Numbered from the stretch's first letter, positions 47,863 to 60,211 are shown. The stretch is DNA of 64,000 nucleotides from Echiichthys vipera (GCA_963691815.1 OY829650.1:5927672-5991671); one strand, 5' to 3'. The notes: generated from the letters alone by a model not told the origin. Made by a program: numbers and translations.

Positions 47863-49130
47863 CAACGGTAATGTTGGACTGAAGAAGGAATTGTAGTGTT
47901 GTAGTTGACAGTCATTTAACTCTACCTGTAAACTATAGTGCAACCAGTTCCTACTTTGTTGTAGCTTAACACAGTACATTCACACTAAAGTGTGTTCTGG
48001 TAAAAGATATTAGATCAACTAAGAAAAAGTTGCTCTGGACAGACTCTGTTTTCTCCAGCCCAGGCTGCATTGAGCACACGGTTGCTTTTTCCATCCTACA
48101 TTATATTCCTATTATAAACCCAAACCTTATGTTTCACCTGTCCGGCACAGTCTTGTTTTTCCTCATGGATGAACCCAAAGAGCTACAGAGCATGACCATG
48201 AAGCCCTGGCTGTGAACTGTGAGAACAGAAAGACCTGGGAGGCAGTGATGTACATGAAAGGGAAAGGTGCTTCAAACACGCTTTAACCCCCACCATATCT
48301 GATAAATGTGTGCCCGGTCACACATAAAAATATCTCTCTCACACACATAAACACCCAAGCAGCAGCCAATTGGGATTGGTGCTGTTGGAAATGCTTCGGA
48401 CATGTCTGACATACTGACAGCTGCTTTCCTATCTGAGGGGGATGGAGGCAGGAGGAGAGTTAGCACCTCCCGGAAGACTGATCGCGCATGTGTATGTCAT
48501 GCTGCTTGTGTGTGTGTGTTTAAAGCAGTAAATTTATACAGTAGGACTCATGCAAGGCACAGCAGTATTTCAGAAAGGTGATTGCAGTTCTGGTTAAAAA
48601 CAATAAAAAGTAAACACAAAAGCACACACACCCACAGCCCCCCTGTTCTAAACTGTGGAGCACACTCATTCAACTATTGTGCCATCCCTCCCACTGACCA
48701 GCACTTTTTATTGTATGATCTACGTCTCCACAGTATGTGGCACTTGCACAGGTGCAAAAGCAATCAGTTAGTTAGGGAAAAAACACATTACAGTATCCTC
48801 TCAACCCCTTTTTAACCCACCCAAAGTTCAAGTGGCTATTATTTATTTCCATTATACTGAAGAGAATAAGAGCAGAGAGGGGGAAAAAAACATGTTGTTT
48901 ATTGCAATTCATTTGATAAAAAAGTTGCACTTTGTTGTTTTGTTGTGCAGGGAATTAATTCTGGTAGAAAACACATGGGGGTTCAATGGATGAAGCCCGA
49001 CATCTGTTAGTGTATTGTACTGTAGGCGCTCTGAAAATGCACCTGCCGTGTAACACAATGTAAAACAAGCCTCCACCAATTCACAGCATGAAGGCAAAAG
49101 CCTCTCTCTCTAACAGTATTGAGCCTTGAG
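47863..49130. other. intronic stretch, nothing recognised
   Basis: Unique-looking sequence; small CA patch near 48623-48634. Confidence 0.42.
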
Positions 49131-49154
49131 ATGTGTGTGTGTGTTTGTGTGTTT

Positions 49155-49210
<56 letters not shown>

Positions 49211-49216
49211 TTGTGT

Positions 49217-49275
<59 letters not shown>

Positions 49276-49278
49276 TGC
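49131..49278. repeat. (TG)n microsatellite, about 148 bp
   Basis: TG tract with TTTG, TATG and GATTGTGTACG interruptions. Confidence 0.98.
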
Positions 49279-49880
49279 AATTTAACCAGTGGAGCTGGTT
49301 ACTAGAAAGCCAAATTGCTGGTAGCCAGAAAGGGAACAGTGATGGCTGGTGATAAGGGACTCGGCAGCATGGATGAGGGAAGTGACTTGGGCTGTTATTG
49401 TTGCTCTTAACTGTGTCAGTAGCCTTGACTTGAAACAGAGAGACTCATCAGCAGCCATTGGAGCAACAATCCTCGTCACAGCTCCGACACACGCTGAGAA
49501 AATAACCCACACAGCCACAGAGAGGATATGTATAAGCTGTATTTAAAACTGCCACCAATCGCCGGCACCTTCAGCCATTAGGATGAAAGACGATGGTTTC
49601 AAAAGAGGAATGCAGCTATGAACCGAAGACAACCTTGGTGGGTTCATTCATTGGCTGTCTGACTGGCGCAATCTCTCCGGGGAATAGGTTTTCCTGGAGC
49701 TACGAGGCCAGACATGCAAACACCCACACATAAATACTGTTAATATACAAAGAAAATCCATTCATTCAGATCAGGCAAAAGCAGGTACACACACGCACAT
49801 TCTGTGTCACACGAGCAATGCACCACATGCATGCACATTAATAATCCCGATGGTAGGGAGTCATCATTTGGAAAATATAG
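49279..49880. other. intronic stretch, nothing recognised
   Basis: Unique-looking sequence. Confidence 0.42.
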
Positions 49881-49883
49881 CAC

Positions 49884-50190
49884 ACTTCAGTCAGTCAATC
49901 AAAGCTTTCATACGTGTCAGCGCAGTTCACAGATGACTGACAAATACACTGTGACAATGTGACACTAATGCACACCCAAGATTTTAAAAGATAGAGAGAA
50001 AAGAAAATGTGAACAAAACGATATAGGGAAATGCATAAATAGGAAAAACAAAGGAATTAATATTAAAAGGAAAAATATAAAAAAGAAAAAGTCAAATAGG
50101 AGCAATAAAACATCCTAATCAAATGTTTGAAGCCCTTTCCGCTACGATCATCCTCGGGCAGGCTGTTCCAAATTAAATCTGACTGTGAAA
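49884..50190 (-). repeat. possible reversed non-LTR 3' region with (TGAC/TGAT)n tail
   Basis: Starts TTCAGTCAGTCAATCAAAGC and TTTCATAC, then has an A-rich middle (AAAATATAAAAAAGAAAAAG, GCAATAAAACATCCTAAT) and ends CATCCTCGGGCAGGCTGTTCC. This order is found in a widespread fish repeat whose 3' tail is a TGATTGAT-type tandem. Diverged; class tentative. Confidence 0.4.
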
Positions 50191-50469
50191 AGAAATTAAT
50201 TTTGAACATCTATTATATTTATTGAAGTTGGAGTATTTCTATTATTTAACGCTCGAAATTAAATGTAACACTTTGAGGATCTATCCCTTTAGAGGATCAT
50301 TTTGGTTTATTGCTACTTGGATAAAAATTTTTGGAGTTTGTGTCATGACTTCTACCCGTTATGGTGACAATGAACTCACAGTAATGACAAGCAGGAACAT
50401 GACGACGTTGCTACGAGGTTTGACCGAGCAAGAGACAACAAGCCGACAGTTTAGCCGGATTACCTGAAC

Positions 50470-50921
50470 AAATGAAGAGCTCTGTTCCAAAACGAGATAA
50501 AAGCCATATTTAAAAAACATGAGTGTGTCATGCCACTTTGCTGTATACAGAACCTTTTCACTGCTTCATCAGTGTTTCTGCCAAATCGCTATATTTCCTT
50601 GTTTAAAATGGTCTCAAGATGCAGTTCCTTTCCAAACCGCGACCAGTGCCAAACCTATTTTTAGCCTAAATGCGATACGTCCTCTCGACCAATCAGAATT
50701 CAGTGAGCGTTCTATGCGATTCAACATGGCGGCGCTCTGAAGCGGGAGAGTTTTTTGTTTCGTCCGTCCGTTCATCATGTTCAGACTGAGCCATAAAAAC
50801 CATTTTGACAAGATAAACTGAATATTAACCAAATGTGTGGGTCTAGGTAAAAAATGTAATTTTCCTGAAAACTATTAAAATGGATTTATAGCGTTTTGGA
50901 AAAGAGCTCCTCAAATGTTTC
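50470..50921. mobile_element. inverted-repeat element of about 450 bp
   Basis: AAATGAAGAGCTCTGTTCCA with AAACGAGATAAAAGCCATA (from 50470) is matched in inverted orientation by the sequence ending near 50921 (minus strand: AAATGTTT flank, GGAGCTCTTTTCCAAAACGC, TATAAATCCATTTTAA). Roughly 38 of 48 arm positions agree. The interior includes GACCAATCAGAATTCAGTGA and TTCAACATGGCGGCGCTCTG. Fish dispersed repeats with this GAGCTCTGTTCCAAAACGAG arm are familiar to me. No coding capacity. Confidence 0.6.
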
Positions 50922-50948
50922 CCAGCAAGGGGGTCGTTACCCCCCACA

Positions 50949-51039
50949 AAGGAAAGGAGAACAACGCTCTGCACGTAGATTAGCCTACATGATCTAATAA
51001 ACTGATCCAAACAACTTTTTTGGAGATAAAACTGAAAGT
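50949..51039 (+). repeat. 91-bp direct repeat, copy 1
   Basis: AAGGAAAGGAGAACAACGCT then CTGCACGTAGATTAGCCTAC...AACTGAAAGT. It is repeated at 51258-51348 with four substitutions (about 96% identity). Confidence 0.92.
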
Positions 51040-51040
51040 T

Positions 51041-51171
51041 TGAAGTCAGCTTCAAGTGGCCATTTGAGGAACTGAAGGTCTTTTGCACTTGTATATTCCA
51101 TGGCATAAATGAAACTGTATTTTTTAGGTTACAAATACAGATGAGCCAATGACTGTCACGGGGGGAATGAC
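51041..51171 (+). repeat. dispersed repeat, copy 2 (partner at 47217-47347)
   Basis: Same unit as 47217-47347, here inserted between the two 91-bp direct repeats. Confidence 0.8.
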
Positions 51172-51257
51172 CAGGTGCCAGGTTTGTTTTCAGACTTCCC
51201 CTCTCATCTTGGCTATTTTCTTTGTCCTTTGAAATTGTCAGGGCTCTAAACAATATC

Positions 51258-51348
51258 AAGGAAAGGAAAACAATGCTCTGCACGTAGATTAGCCTACATG
51301 ATCTAACAAACTGATCCAAACAACTTTTTTGGAGTTAAAACTGAAAGT
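51258..51348 (+). repeat. 91-bp direct repeat, copy 2
   Basis: Matches 50949-51039 at 87 of 91 positions. The sequence between the copies (51040-51257) contains the 131-bp dispersed unit plus about 85 bp of other sequence. Confidence 0.92.
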
Positions 51349-52667
51349 GAGCGAACTATAAATGTCTGTGATAATTTATCATTGACCCACAGGAAAACTG
51401 TGTGTGCACAGTTTAGGTAAGGAGTTGAACCAGGAAGACTGTCTCGAAACTGTAAAATACTGTACATATAACAGGCAGTTGGGCCAATATGGGAGTTTGT
51501 TTAAAATCTGCTTGTGTCTTGACCTGATCCCAGCAGAAAAGCTGGCATCACCAATTACAACTATGTCCAAAGTTACACAAAATTAAGACCCAAGTTGTAA
51601 TAAATGATAAAAGATAAACAACATTATTTATGCATTGTAGCAATGCTCCAGGGTACATGAAGTTAAATATTACGAATATGTGATTTGTACATCTGGAGTG
51701 TTTCACAGACTCATACGGACGGACAAAATCTGCATTCTCATCATGATTTGATTTCATTTAGAGAGGCAGTGTTGTGGATATGGAGGGCTTAGTGAGTGAG
51801 AGCACAGAAGTCTGGATGCTGCTTATATTGCACTCTTTCAATAGTCCCGCATATGGCATGTGGCCCTTTATCCCAAATGACCAGTTGGCTGCTGCAGATG
51901 GCTCGGTGGGTGGAACAGAAATTAGTGGGCTGTCGACCTTTGAGAGGAGAACAGAATCCATCCATACCGCTATGGTTACTCAAGGAAACACATTCGGACA
52001 CAGCGGGGAGAAAGTCTACCCACAGGCTGAAGCCTCCTTGTCTAGTTCCCATCTGATATGAACACACATTCAATCACAGTCAAGGGCAATCATGAGCAGA
52101 CACACAGCGTGCTAGCTAGCTGCAGCGGATAAAATCTACTGGCAGCTGGAAATGAGAAGCCTGCTTTTCTCTGAAATCAGTGAAATATCGATATAAACTT
52201 TAAATAGTAAACCTGCCACCGATATCATTGTAAACTGCATATTATTGGTTGCACCCATAGGTTGTATGGATGGCTGGACCGCTCAAAAAAAGTGCAGCCG
52301 AAACATTTTGATCGCCCTCTGGTGGCTGGCTTCAGTACAGGTCATAAACCCCTCTCCCTCCATATAAGCCGCCGGGCAAAACATAAAAATCAAAGTGTGA
52401 TTCGAATAAGGGTTTAATCATTTCAGCTATTTTTTATCACACCGATGTATGTTCAAGTGTTAATTTTTCTGATACATTCCTTTTTAGTTAGTAATCTAAA
52501 GTGCCAGATCACTATTGCGCAGACCCCAGAATAAAGGTTGAAGTGGAGAGGAGTTGTCCATATTTCGATACGGTCCATAGTTGCACATTGTATGATTTAG
52601 TGAGAAAATTGATCTCAATTCATAGATTCATTTAAAAATGTATTTTCACTCTGGTATAATATAATAA
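51349..52667. other. intronic stretch, nothing recognised
   Basis: Unique-looking. Open frames around 51758-52073 exist on both strands without a recognisable domain. Confidence 0.42.
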
Positions 52668-53018
52668 CAGGGCGACACGGTGATGTGGTGGATAGCACTA
52701 TCGCCTCACAGCAAGAGGGTTCCCGGTTCAAATCCCGGCTGGGGCCCCTCTGTGTGGAGTTTGCATGTTCTCCCTGTGTCTGCGTGGGTTGGTCGGGTTC
52801 TCCAGCTTCCTGCCACAGTCCAAAGACATGCACTTGTTAGGTTAATTGATGACTCTAAATTGCGCGTAGGTGTGAATGGTTGTCTGTCTCTGTTTGTCTC
52901 TATGTGCCCTGCGACAGACTGGCGTCCTGTCCAGGGTGTACCCCGCCTCACGCCCGATGTAAGCTGGGATCGGCTCCAGCTCCCCCGCGACCCCGACAGG
53001 GACAAGCGGTTGAAGATG
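52668..53018 (+). mobile_element. tRNA-derived SINE, near full length
   Basis: Starts GGGCGACACGGTGATGTGGT and has a good B box (GGTTCAAATCCCGG at about 52726). It has the complete body and ends GACAAGCGGTTGAAGATGAA. It is the most complete copy in the window. The flanks are AT-rich and give only a poor candidate target duplication. Confidence 0.88.
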
Positions 53019-53649
53019 AATAAAATAATTACACTATATTGTAGGATGATAATAAAAAAAACGAACAGTACAACTTTAAAAAAGTCCAAGTCGTGAACAC
53101 TCATTCTGCGTAGAAGTAGTCCCGTTCACACTGTTAACACCCAATGTTTTTTTTTATTTTTTTATTCCTCCACCCTCTCTTTGAGAATCACATTTTCTAT
53201 TCATGACTTCCAGATTATTCAAAATCAATTGCCTGCGAAAAAGTTGAAACCCTGCAAATCCATTACAGCCCTCCTAGCTCCAATCCAAATGGTGTTCATT
53301 TGAATAGCTCCACTTTGGCTTACACCAATCTCAACCTGGCTCCAATTATTTTGCAAAGGTGTTGACAGGTCAACAAAGCAAATTACATCCCAGCGGCTCT
53401 AGGGAGCTATTTTCAATACAGAAAATAAAGACATTTATTTAAAAAGCTATGATTATTATGGGAATGTTCTCCTGCCAGTTTGAACAGCTTAAATGTTGCA
53501 TAATTTGACAACCACTATTCATGTGCTGTCAAAGAAATCCTCAACCTATTTAGTGTCACACTCAATGGGACACAGAAGAAAGACCAATTATTAATAAAGA
53601 ACTTTATGTAAGAACTCTTTAAAATGAACACACATAATATATTATGAGC
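53019..53649. other. intronic stretch, nothing recognised
   Basis: Unique-looking AT-rich sequence. Confidence 0.42.
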
Positions 53650-53709
53650 CACACGCAAGAACACACGCACACACACACATGCACACACACACACACGCAC
53701 ACGAACACA
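53650..53709. repeat. imperfect (CA)n microsatellite
   Basis: CA tract with CG, AT and AA interruptions. Confidence 0.93.
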
Positions 53710-53953
53710 AGCCTACATGGCCAATGGGGGACTGTCGAGCTACATCAACCACGTGTGGACTCCTGTCTGGTCATATTAAAATAACAAAAATAGAAAAGAA
53801 TGTTTACTTTTAAGGTTCTTTACCAAAATATTACTGCGAATGTGCTTTTTAAATTGTTTTTAAAGAAATTGCCAAGACGGGACTTGAGTCCTTGAGCGAT
53901 GTCCTCATGTCATAGAGGGGACATATACAGCAGTCAAACAATCTGCATCCATT
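53710..53953. other. intronic stretch, nothing recognised
   Basis: Short interval between two CA tracts. Confidence 0.4.
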
Positions 53954-54026
53954 CACACACGCACGCACACGCACACGCACACGCACACGCACACGCACAC
54001 ACACACGCACACACACAAACACACAC
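53954..54026. repeat. (CACGCA)n / (CA)n microsatellite
   Basis: CACGCA hexamers repeated at least five times, then CA. Confidence 0.96.
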
Positions 54027-54150
54027 CAGAAAATGGGATCAGGGGCCACAAAAGCAGCATGCACACATACACAGATATGCACAGGCTTACATACAACACA
54101 CCTACACATTGACGCAAACACACACGCCGAGGGCAATGCAGGGCAGCCTC
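54027..54150 (-). repeat. 124-bp dispersed segment, copy B (inverted partner at 43776-43899)
   Basis: The reverse complement matches 43776-43899 except at two positions. It is embedded between two CA tracts, which are the counterpart of the TG tract beside copy A. Confidence 0.9.
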
Positions 54151-54209
54151 CCGCACACGTACGCGCACACGCACACACACGCACGCACACAGACACACAC
54201 AGACACACA

Positions 54210-54264
<55 letters not shown>
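54151..54264. repeat. compound (CA)n microsatellite with (CAGACACA) units
   Basis: CACGTACGCGCACACG, then CAGACACACA units, then about 27 pure CA units. Confidence 0.97.
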
Positions 54265-54267
<3 letters not shown>

Positions 54268-55759
54268 AGGGCGGATGCAAGCAGTTGGAGGGTTAGCTAA
54301 CACACGCACACACATCATCGGACAGCACAGCCATCAGAAAATGTGTGGCACAGCAGAAGCAGTTTAGCATGTTGACCATCATTCACAGTCAATGGAAAAA
54401 GTAAGAGAGTGGAGCAGCGCTACAGTGGCCTCAAGACTCGGCGGACAGAGTGCCGAGAACATATGTATTACTTCCAACAGCTACTGTCTAGTAATCAACT
54501 GTAGAATGCCTGTGTTGTCAAGTGGGTGATGAATTGAACTGAATACCACAAGGGAAAACAAACCTATTGTGGTATAATCAGGCCCAAATGATATTTGGTT
54601 ATGAAAAATGGCTTTAATCTAAAGCCAGAGTCTGCATAATGGAGCACAGCCATGCATAGCACAAGGCTTTGGTTTGATGAGGCTACCACCCGACACTGGC
54701 CATTTGCTAGTGTCATGGCTGCTGAGGAAGATGAACGTTTTGTAGAAATAATGAAGCTTATTATAACTATAACCAAATTCTTAAAGCACATTAAGATCTT
54801 GGCAGCAGCAGCACCATTTCAACACATCAGGTAAACTACATGCTCCATTGCATGACAGCCTTAGTTACCTGCCGTGACCTAACCATGAACTTCAACACAA
54901 ACCTCTGGGTGACCCTCATAACAATGTTTATAGTCGACCCTATAACGAGAGAGAGCAGGGCAACCCTCGCTGATGACCTTCGAGGGAATAAAAGAAAGTC
55001 CTTGCACCTCGCAGTTGTATCTATCACATGACATAATAACCCATTCTACTGGCAGCTCTGTAGCCATTTTTACAGCCAGTGCCATAACATCGTTCACATA
55101 GTATATCCCCGGCCCAGGTCTGGCCAAGCTTGACACATCTGCTCCTGTTCACAGAGTGAGGGGCAGCGTCCATCAGTATTCTAGGCGAGGTCTGGACCCT
55201 ATGAATATTTGAGTTGCTCGAAGACTCGCCACTGAGGGTAGCATGAAGATGCTGGCTGCAGTTCAAAGGCCTCTTAGCATCAAAAGGAATAAAAGGCTGA
55301 AGCAATTTCAGGGGGGGGACAAAGGTGTGCAACGGGAGGTTGCAGAGGGGGTAAGGTGCAGGAAAAGCCCAGTCAACGTTTGTAAAAAGCCCATTCAAAA
55401 AAAAAATGATAATAAGCTTTCCTTGAATGCGTTTTTTTCCTCTGATCTGAAGCTACATGAAACGTTCTTGCATGTGTAAATATCAACTAGGGAGTATTGG
55501 CAGCTAATAAAGATTTACCCGGAGTCAGCACAGTAATATCTGAGCTTGCATTCAGTAGTTGGTATTCATCAATCATCTTGGAGCTGGAGCACCGGTCCAT
55601 TGTCAGTTCAGGTCATTAAGGTTAATGTGAATACGATGATCAAAGTCAGTCAGTGATTCCATTGCATCCCTCATCTGTAGAACTGGATAAATAGCAGCTA
55701 ATGTGCTCACCACAGTTAGAGGCTAGGCTCATCAGAATTGTGTATCTACTCATGCAATG
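54265..55759. other. intronic stretch, no gene recognised
   Basis: Unique-looking. The 54850-55140 part is relatively GC-rich with open frames on both strands (54879-55136 minus, 54840-55031 plus) and could be an old retroelement fragment, but no domain is recognisable. Confidence 0.38.
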
Positions 55760-55811
55760 CACGCACACACACACGCACACGCACACACACAAGCACACAC
55801 ACACACACACA
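55760..55811. repeat. imperfect (CA)n microsatellite
   Basis: CA tract with CG and AG interruptions. Confidence 0.94.
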
Positions 55812-56977
55812 GTTGATTAGCAGAAGGTCAATGTCCCTCGGCTGTTAATACTGCCACACTCATGTTGTGTATAATGCATCTCTCGTCCCACACAAACACT
55901 GACAGAGATTAGGGGGCTCATACATTTAGGCCCACTTCCAAATATCACATCAAACACTGTTGAAGCAAGAAGTTATTGGAGATGGTAGGATGGCACGGGT
56001 TGGTGAAGGGGTGCTCCAAAGCTTCATTGACCCACCCTGTAGTTTGTCTCACGGTTTTGTAAGCAGCAGTGATGACTTATTTTGTTTTGTTTCTGCTCAC
56101 TCTATCCAGCTATTCTCTCTGCGACGAGATTGAAAAAAGAAGAGGAAGACGAAGAAGAAGAAAGTCTGTCCTTCATTCTCATTACTAGCAAAATAAATAT
56201 AATACAGCTTCGCATGATCAGACTGCAGCAGGGGAAAAAGAAGGGATAAGTGAAGGGAAAAGAAAGTAGTGAGAGAAACACACTCATCCATTTTTCATGG
56301 CTCCTGGCTGCAGCTGAACCTGCTGGACCGGAGAGAGGGAGAGAGATAGGTGAATAGGAGTAAAGGAGTTTTTCTTTTTTCTTGATACAAGGTAATCTTC
56401 ACTCTTTATATTTTTGGTGTCCTTGCATTTTAACTCAAATTTTCCGTGAAGGCCAGACAGAGGTTCTTTTTCTTTTCAAGGTTCCTCAACGTTTTGTTAA
56501 TTGATCAAGTCAGTTGTCGACTGGATTCAGGCCCCGGCTTTCTAAAAAAGGGAGCTTGGTTGTGCAATTGATGCAATGCCAAGAGTCAACATCTGTGCAT
56601 CATGCAGAACATATACGTTGTGCACAAAACATGTCAGCATATATGCATTTTTACATAATTCAGTCTACTGAGCTCCGATGTCAAGCCCCTGTCAATCATG
56701 CACTGACAACCGCCCCGAGGGCTGGTTTTTGAGGTCATATTATAGCAGGAAGTCAGTCCTCACTGAGCGATCGCTGTAATAAAAACAGAATAAGCAAAGT
56801 GTAATCCAATCAGTTCCTCATAACTGATTCCATTAATTGCTCCAACTAATCTCATTAAAATAGTGGAGGCCACAAGACCTGCAAAATGATACCATCTGAT
56901 AAAGATCTCATGCATTAGTCGTACACTTATTGTAATTTTTATCATTTACATTATCTTGCTATCTTCCTTTCAGTGCT

Positions 56978-56978
<1 letters not shown>
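55812..56978. other. intronic stretch, nothing recognised
   Basis: Unique-looking, with a purine-rich GAAGAGGAAGACGAAGAAGA patch at about 56138-56163. Confidence 0.42.

Positions 56979-57038
<60 letters not shown>
56979..57038. repeat. (TG)n microsatellite, pure
   Basis: About 30 uninterrupted units. Confidence 0.98.
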
Positions 57039-57042
<4 letters not shown>

Positions 57043-58358
57043 CACTGGAAATCTGGATAACCTTTCAGACGGTAATCTTTTCCCCAATGACTCACACACT
57101 TCCAATGCTAGGTTATGCTAATGCAACATTTGAGCCAGTCAATAAGACGGAGACAGCAGGGCCCTATATTTGTTAATCGGTGGTGCATGAAGCGAAATGC
57201 AGTCGATACAAACAATGGCAAAGTTTACAGGGTGTGGTTACTATGCATAGAACATTTTTGTAGCCGAGGTATGTGCTGTAGCACAGTTGTGTGTAGGTTA
57301 AGTCAAATCTTGGGAAAGCCTTTACAGATCTTTCTTTATAGGTAATTTCCCCCAGAGACAATAAAGTGTAACCCAGACGGATGTCTCAACTACAAATTAA
57401 AAGTGCATCACTTGAGGCGCAAATTATACAAGACATGATGGAACTAAGGAGATAGGGCATTGCTCCGGCAACTTTGGGTGAGCGTACAAATGCAGTGCTT
57501 GTGGGAATTCATTGACAGGTGTCTTAAAGCTGGGAGTAAAATGGAGAATGTCCTTTTTCCACCACCTGTCGAGCCTCAGGCCAGTATTTACGTCTTTTTT
57601 CAGCCCTGGCTTGGTCGGCCAACTGCTGAGAATATTACCTAGCACTTAGCTTGGAAGATATTTAAGTTTCCTACCAGTCGTTTACTTTGTATTCTTGCAT
57701 TTTTGCCTTGGGACAATACCGTAAAGTCAGGCGTATTTAAAACTTACATATAGGTGAAAGCTGCACAGAGCTGCAAAGTTTGAATTGATTCTCAGTGTGA
57801 TTCAGAGCTCTAGCCCAAATATTCCTTAATAAAGCTTTAACACAAAAAGGATACCCACAACACTAACTAATTTATATGCAACACCCATTTCATTGTCACG
57901 CAGCTCCCACCCTTGTGCCCATACCAGGTGTGCAGGACACTGAAATGTCGAACAGGCAGGTGCGTTTCAAGGTCACAGCAATGGCAACATGCTTAAGATC
58001 TGCAGTGTGTGCAGCCAGGATATTTAAGGCAGTGAAAGAGACACTCTGAATATGTTTTGTATCTCCATATATATAAGTTAATATGCTGTTTGTAGCATTT
58101 CACATAGCAACAGTATCAGTCCGTACAGTGTGCCCATGCATAGACGTGTAAGCCGCGTTCGTGTGCATATGCACGCCCCTAAATGTAGATGAGAGAGTAG
58201 TTTAATTATAGTCTGATTACTCCTCGACATCTTCCCCCCCGTCCCTCTCTTCCTCTCCTCCCACTCTACTTTCCTTTTTACCGTACCAACACTTTTTATA
58301 TTACAAGGCCTCCTGTTCCATAATAATGAGATGCATTGAAATGGATAGAGTAGCTCCC

Positions 58359-58364
<6 letters not shown>
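57039..58364. other. intronic stretch, nothing recognised
   Basis: Unique-looking sequence. Confidence 0.42.

Positions 58365-58389
<25 letters not shown>
58365..58389. repeat. short (CA)n microsatellite
   Basis: About 12 CA units. Confidence 0.9.
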
Positions 58390-60211
58390 TAGTACCTCCT
58401 ATAGTCCTTCCCCTGAATTGGCATTGCAGCTGCCTGTTACCAAGCGTGTATCCATTGTCCTCCACATCATATTCTGCAGGCATCGCCACTGCAAAATCCA
58501 CACTGCACTACATACCCAAGGAGCCTGAATGCCAGTTATTCACTAGTTAAAGGAAACCATTGGTGTGGAAGTTGGATGAACGGTACACTCAAGTTTTACT
58601 ATTGTAATTATTGCTCAAGTTATTACCGTGACATAACAAGACACACTCAGATACTCGTAGAGAAGCGAGAAACTTTAAAGGTAGTTCAGAGGAACTTTCT
58701 GACAAAAACGATCACGGTGATGGAGAACAATTACCTATTTGGTGTAATTGAACCACTCTACCCTGACTAGGTTGTAACAACCGTGGAAGTTTTCAAGCCA
58801 TAGAGCATCAGCAGTTTCCTACCCTGTGTGATTACCCTTTCATTAGGTATCTTAACACCTTAGCTGCAATTTTAATCTCCCATAATCCCTGAACACACAT
58901 TCACTGACATCACCTGATGGGAAACTTATGTTAGTTTGCTTATGTTACTCCTATTTCATTGACATCCTTTTGACTGCACTGCTGTGTAAGTATTTGATAT
59001 TTTAAAGGCTTTGTCTAGCAAGCCACCTCATCAAACTGAGTGTATTTACCTTGGAGGAGATGAAGACAGGTGGGAATCATCAGCTTCCTGGTTGATTAGC
59101 TGTAATGTGATCTTACTTCCAAATGAGCTGAGACTTAATGAGTATTTACTGTAGGGGGACTTAACAAAATGTCTACTTGTTTTATTTAAATCTAACTTTA
59201 AGGCAGAAAAGTTAGACGATTGAGCGTCAAGGATTTCTGAAAGTCACATATAAACGCTTGCTTGCCAGTTTTTGTAAGATGGTGTGGGAGATGTTATTCC
59301 GTAAGAAAGACAGACTGCACCCGATGTTGTGATAGTGAGAAAAAGTGCTATCTTATCTCCAGGTATTTTTCTATGGAGGAGACAAACACGTAATTTTCTC
59401 CCCTCTTTTTTTGGCGATTAATCATTTCTCTTCATTGCTCCCACTCCTTGCCCCTCCTCATTTTTTATATCGCTCTCTTTCTCAGTAGCCGTTCCACGCT
59501 GTCAGCCAATTCCTGCCTATCTGCAGCCCAAAAGTGGCTGTGCTTGGCTGATTCTACTGATAGGAGACTGAATGCTCGCTGTCCACATAGGAGGGTGGTG
59601 GGGTGGGGTGTGTTGGGATGGTGTGGGGGGGCAGAGAGATGTGAAAATAGCAAAAGCATCAGAATAAAAATTACCACTTGGGTATTATACGTAAGAAGTC
59701 AGCTGGGTTGGTATTTTGAGACCTAACTATACAGCAAGACACACACACTTCTGGAGTCATCTCAAGTGTATACACATTAAATCATGTTCCAGTAGTGTTT
59801 AAAAGAGCCCCTGTGAGGTACTTGACTTGTCAGAAAAGGGAACGACTCCATAAAAAGCCTTTTCTTCCCCCCGCTCCAGTCATGAGCTGCTTATACGGAA
59901 TCGGAAGATGAATCATTTGCATTTACATCAAATGGTGATGAGGGGAGTGGTAGAGGCAGTGCAGTAGAGAATGAGGGAGGGTTAAGGTCAAGTTGTACTT
60001 CATAGAGGAGACACTAATCCCCTCCGGGGGAAAAGAAAGAAAGCTACCCTGGAAAGAGTAGAGCTGGAGGAGGGGGGTGAGGATGGGAAAGATGAACATA
60101 GTGGAACCATATTTTACTACTGGCAGCACGGTGCTGGCTCGGGGAGGAGATTTGGGAACAGAGTGAGGATGGAATAAGCCTCTGAATATTCTCATTTGTC
60201 CAGGTTATCGG
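58390..60211. other. intronic stretch with one weak zinc-finger-like open frame
   Basis: Unique-looking. A 64-codon frame at 58576-58767 contains YYCNYCSSYYRDITRH, a C-x2-C-x(n)-H pattern, with no flanking support. It could be a scrap of a transposon-encoded zinc finger or chance. Confidence 0.35.

Noticed and set aside
52680..53104. 132-138-codon frames on both strands
   Set aside because: They lie within a SINE; the same peptide pieces recur at the other SINE copies.
53849..54318. Open frames of 121-143 codons around 54 kb
   Set aside because: Same cause: CA tracts and copy B of the 124-bp segment.
54879..55136. 85-codon minus-strand frame, possibly retroelement-derived
   Set aside because: Some resemblance in composition to coding sequence but no motif could be named on either strand.
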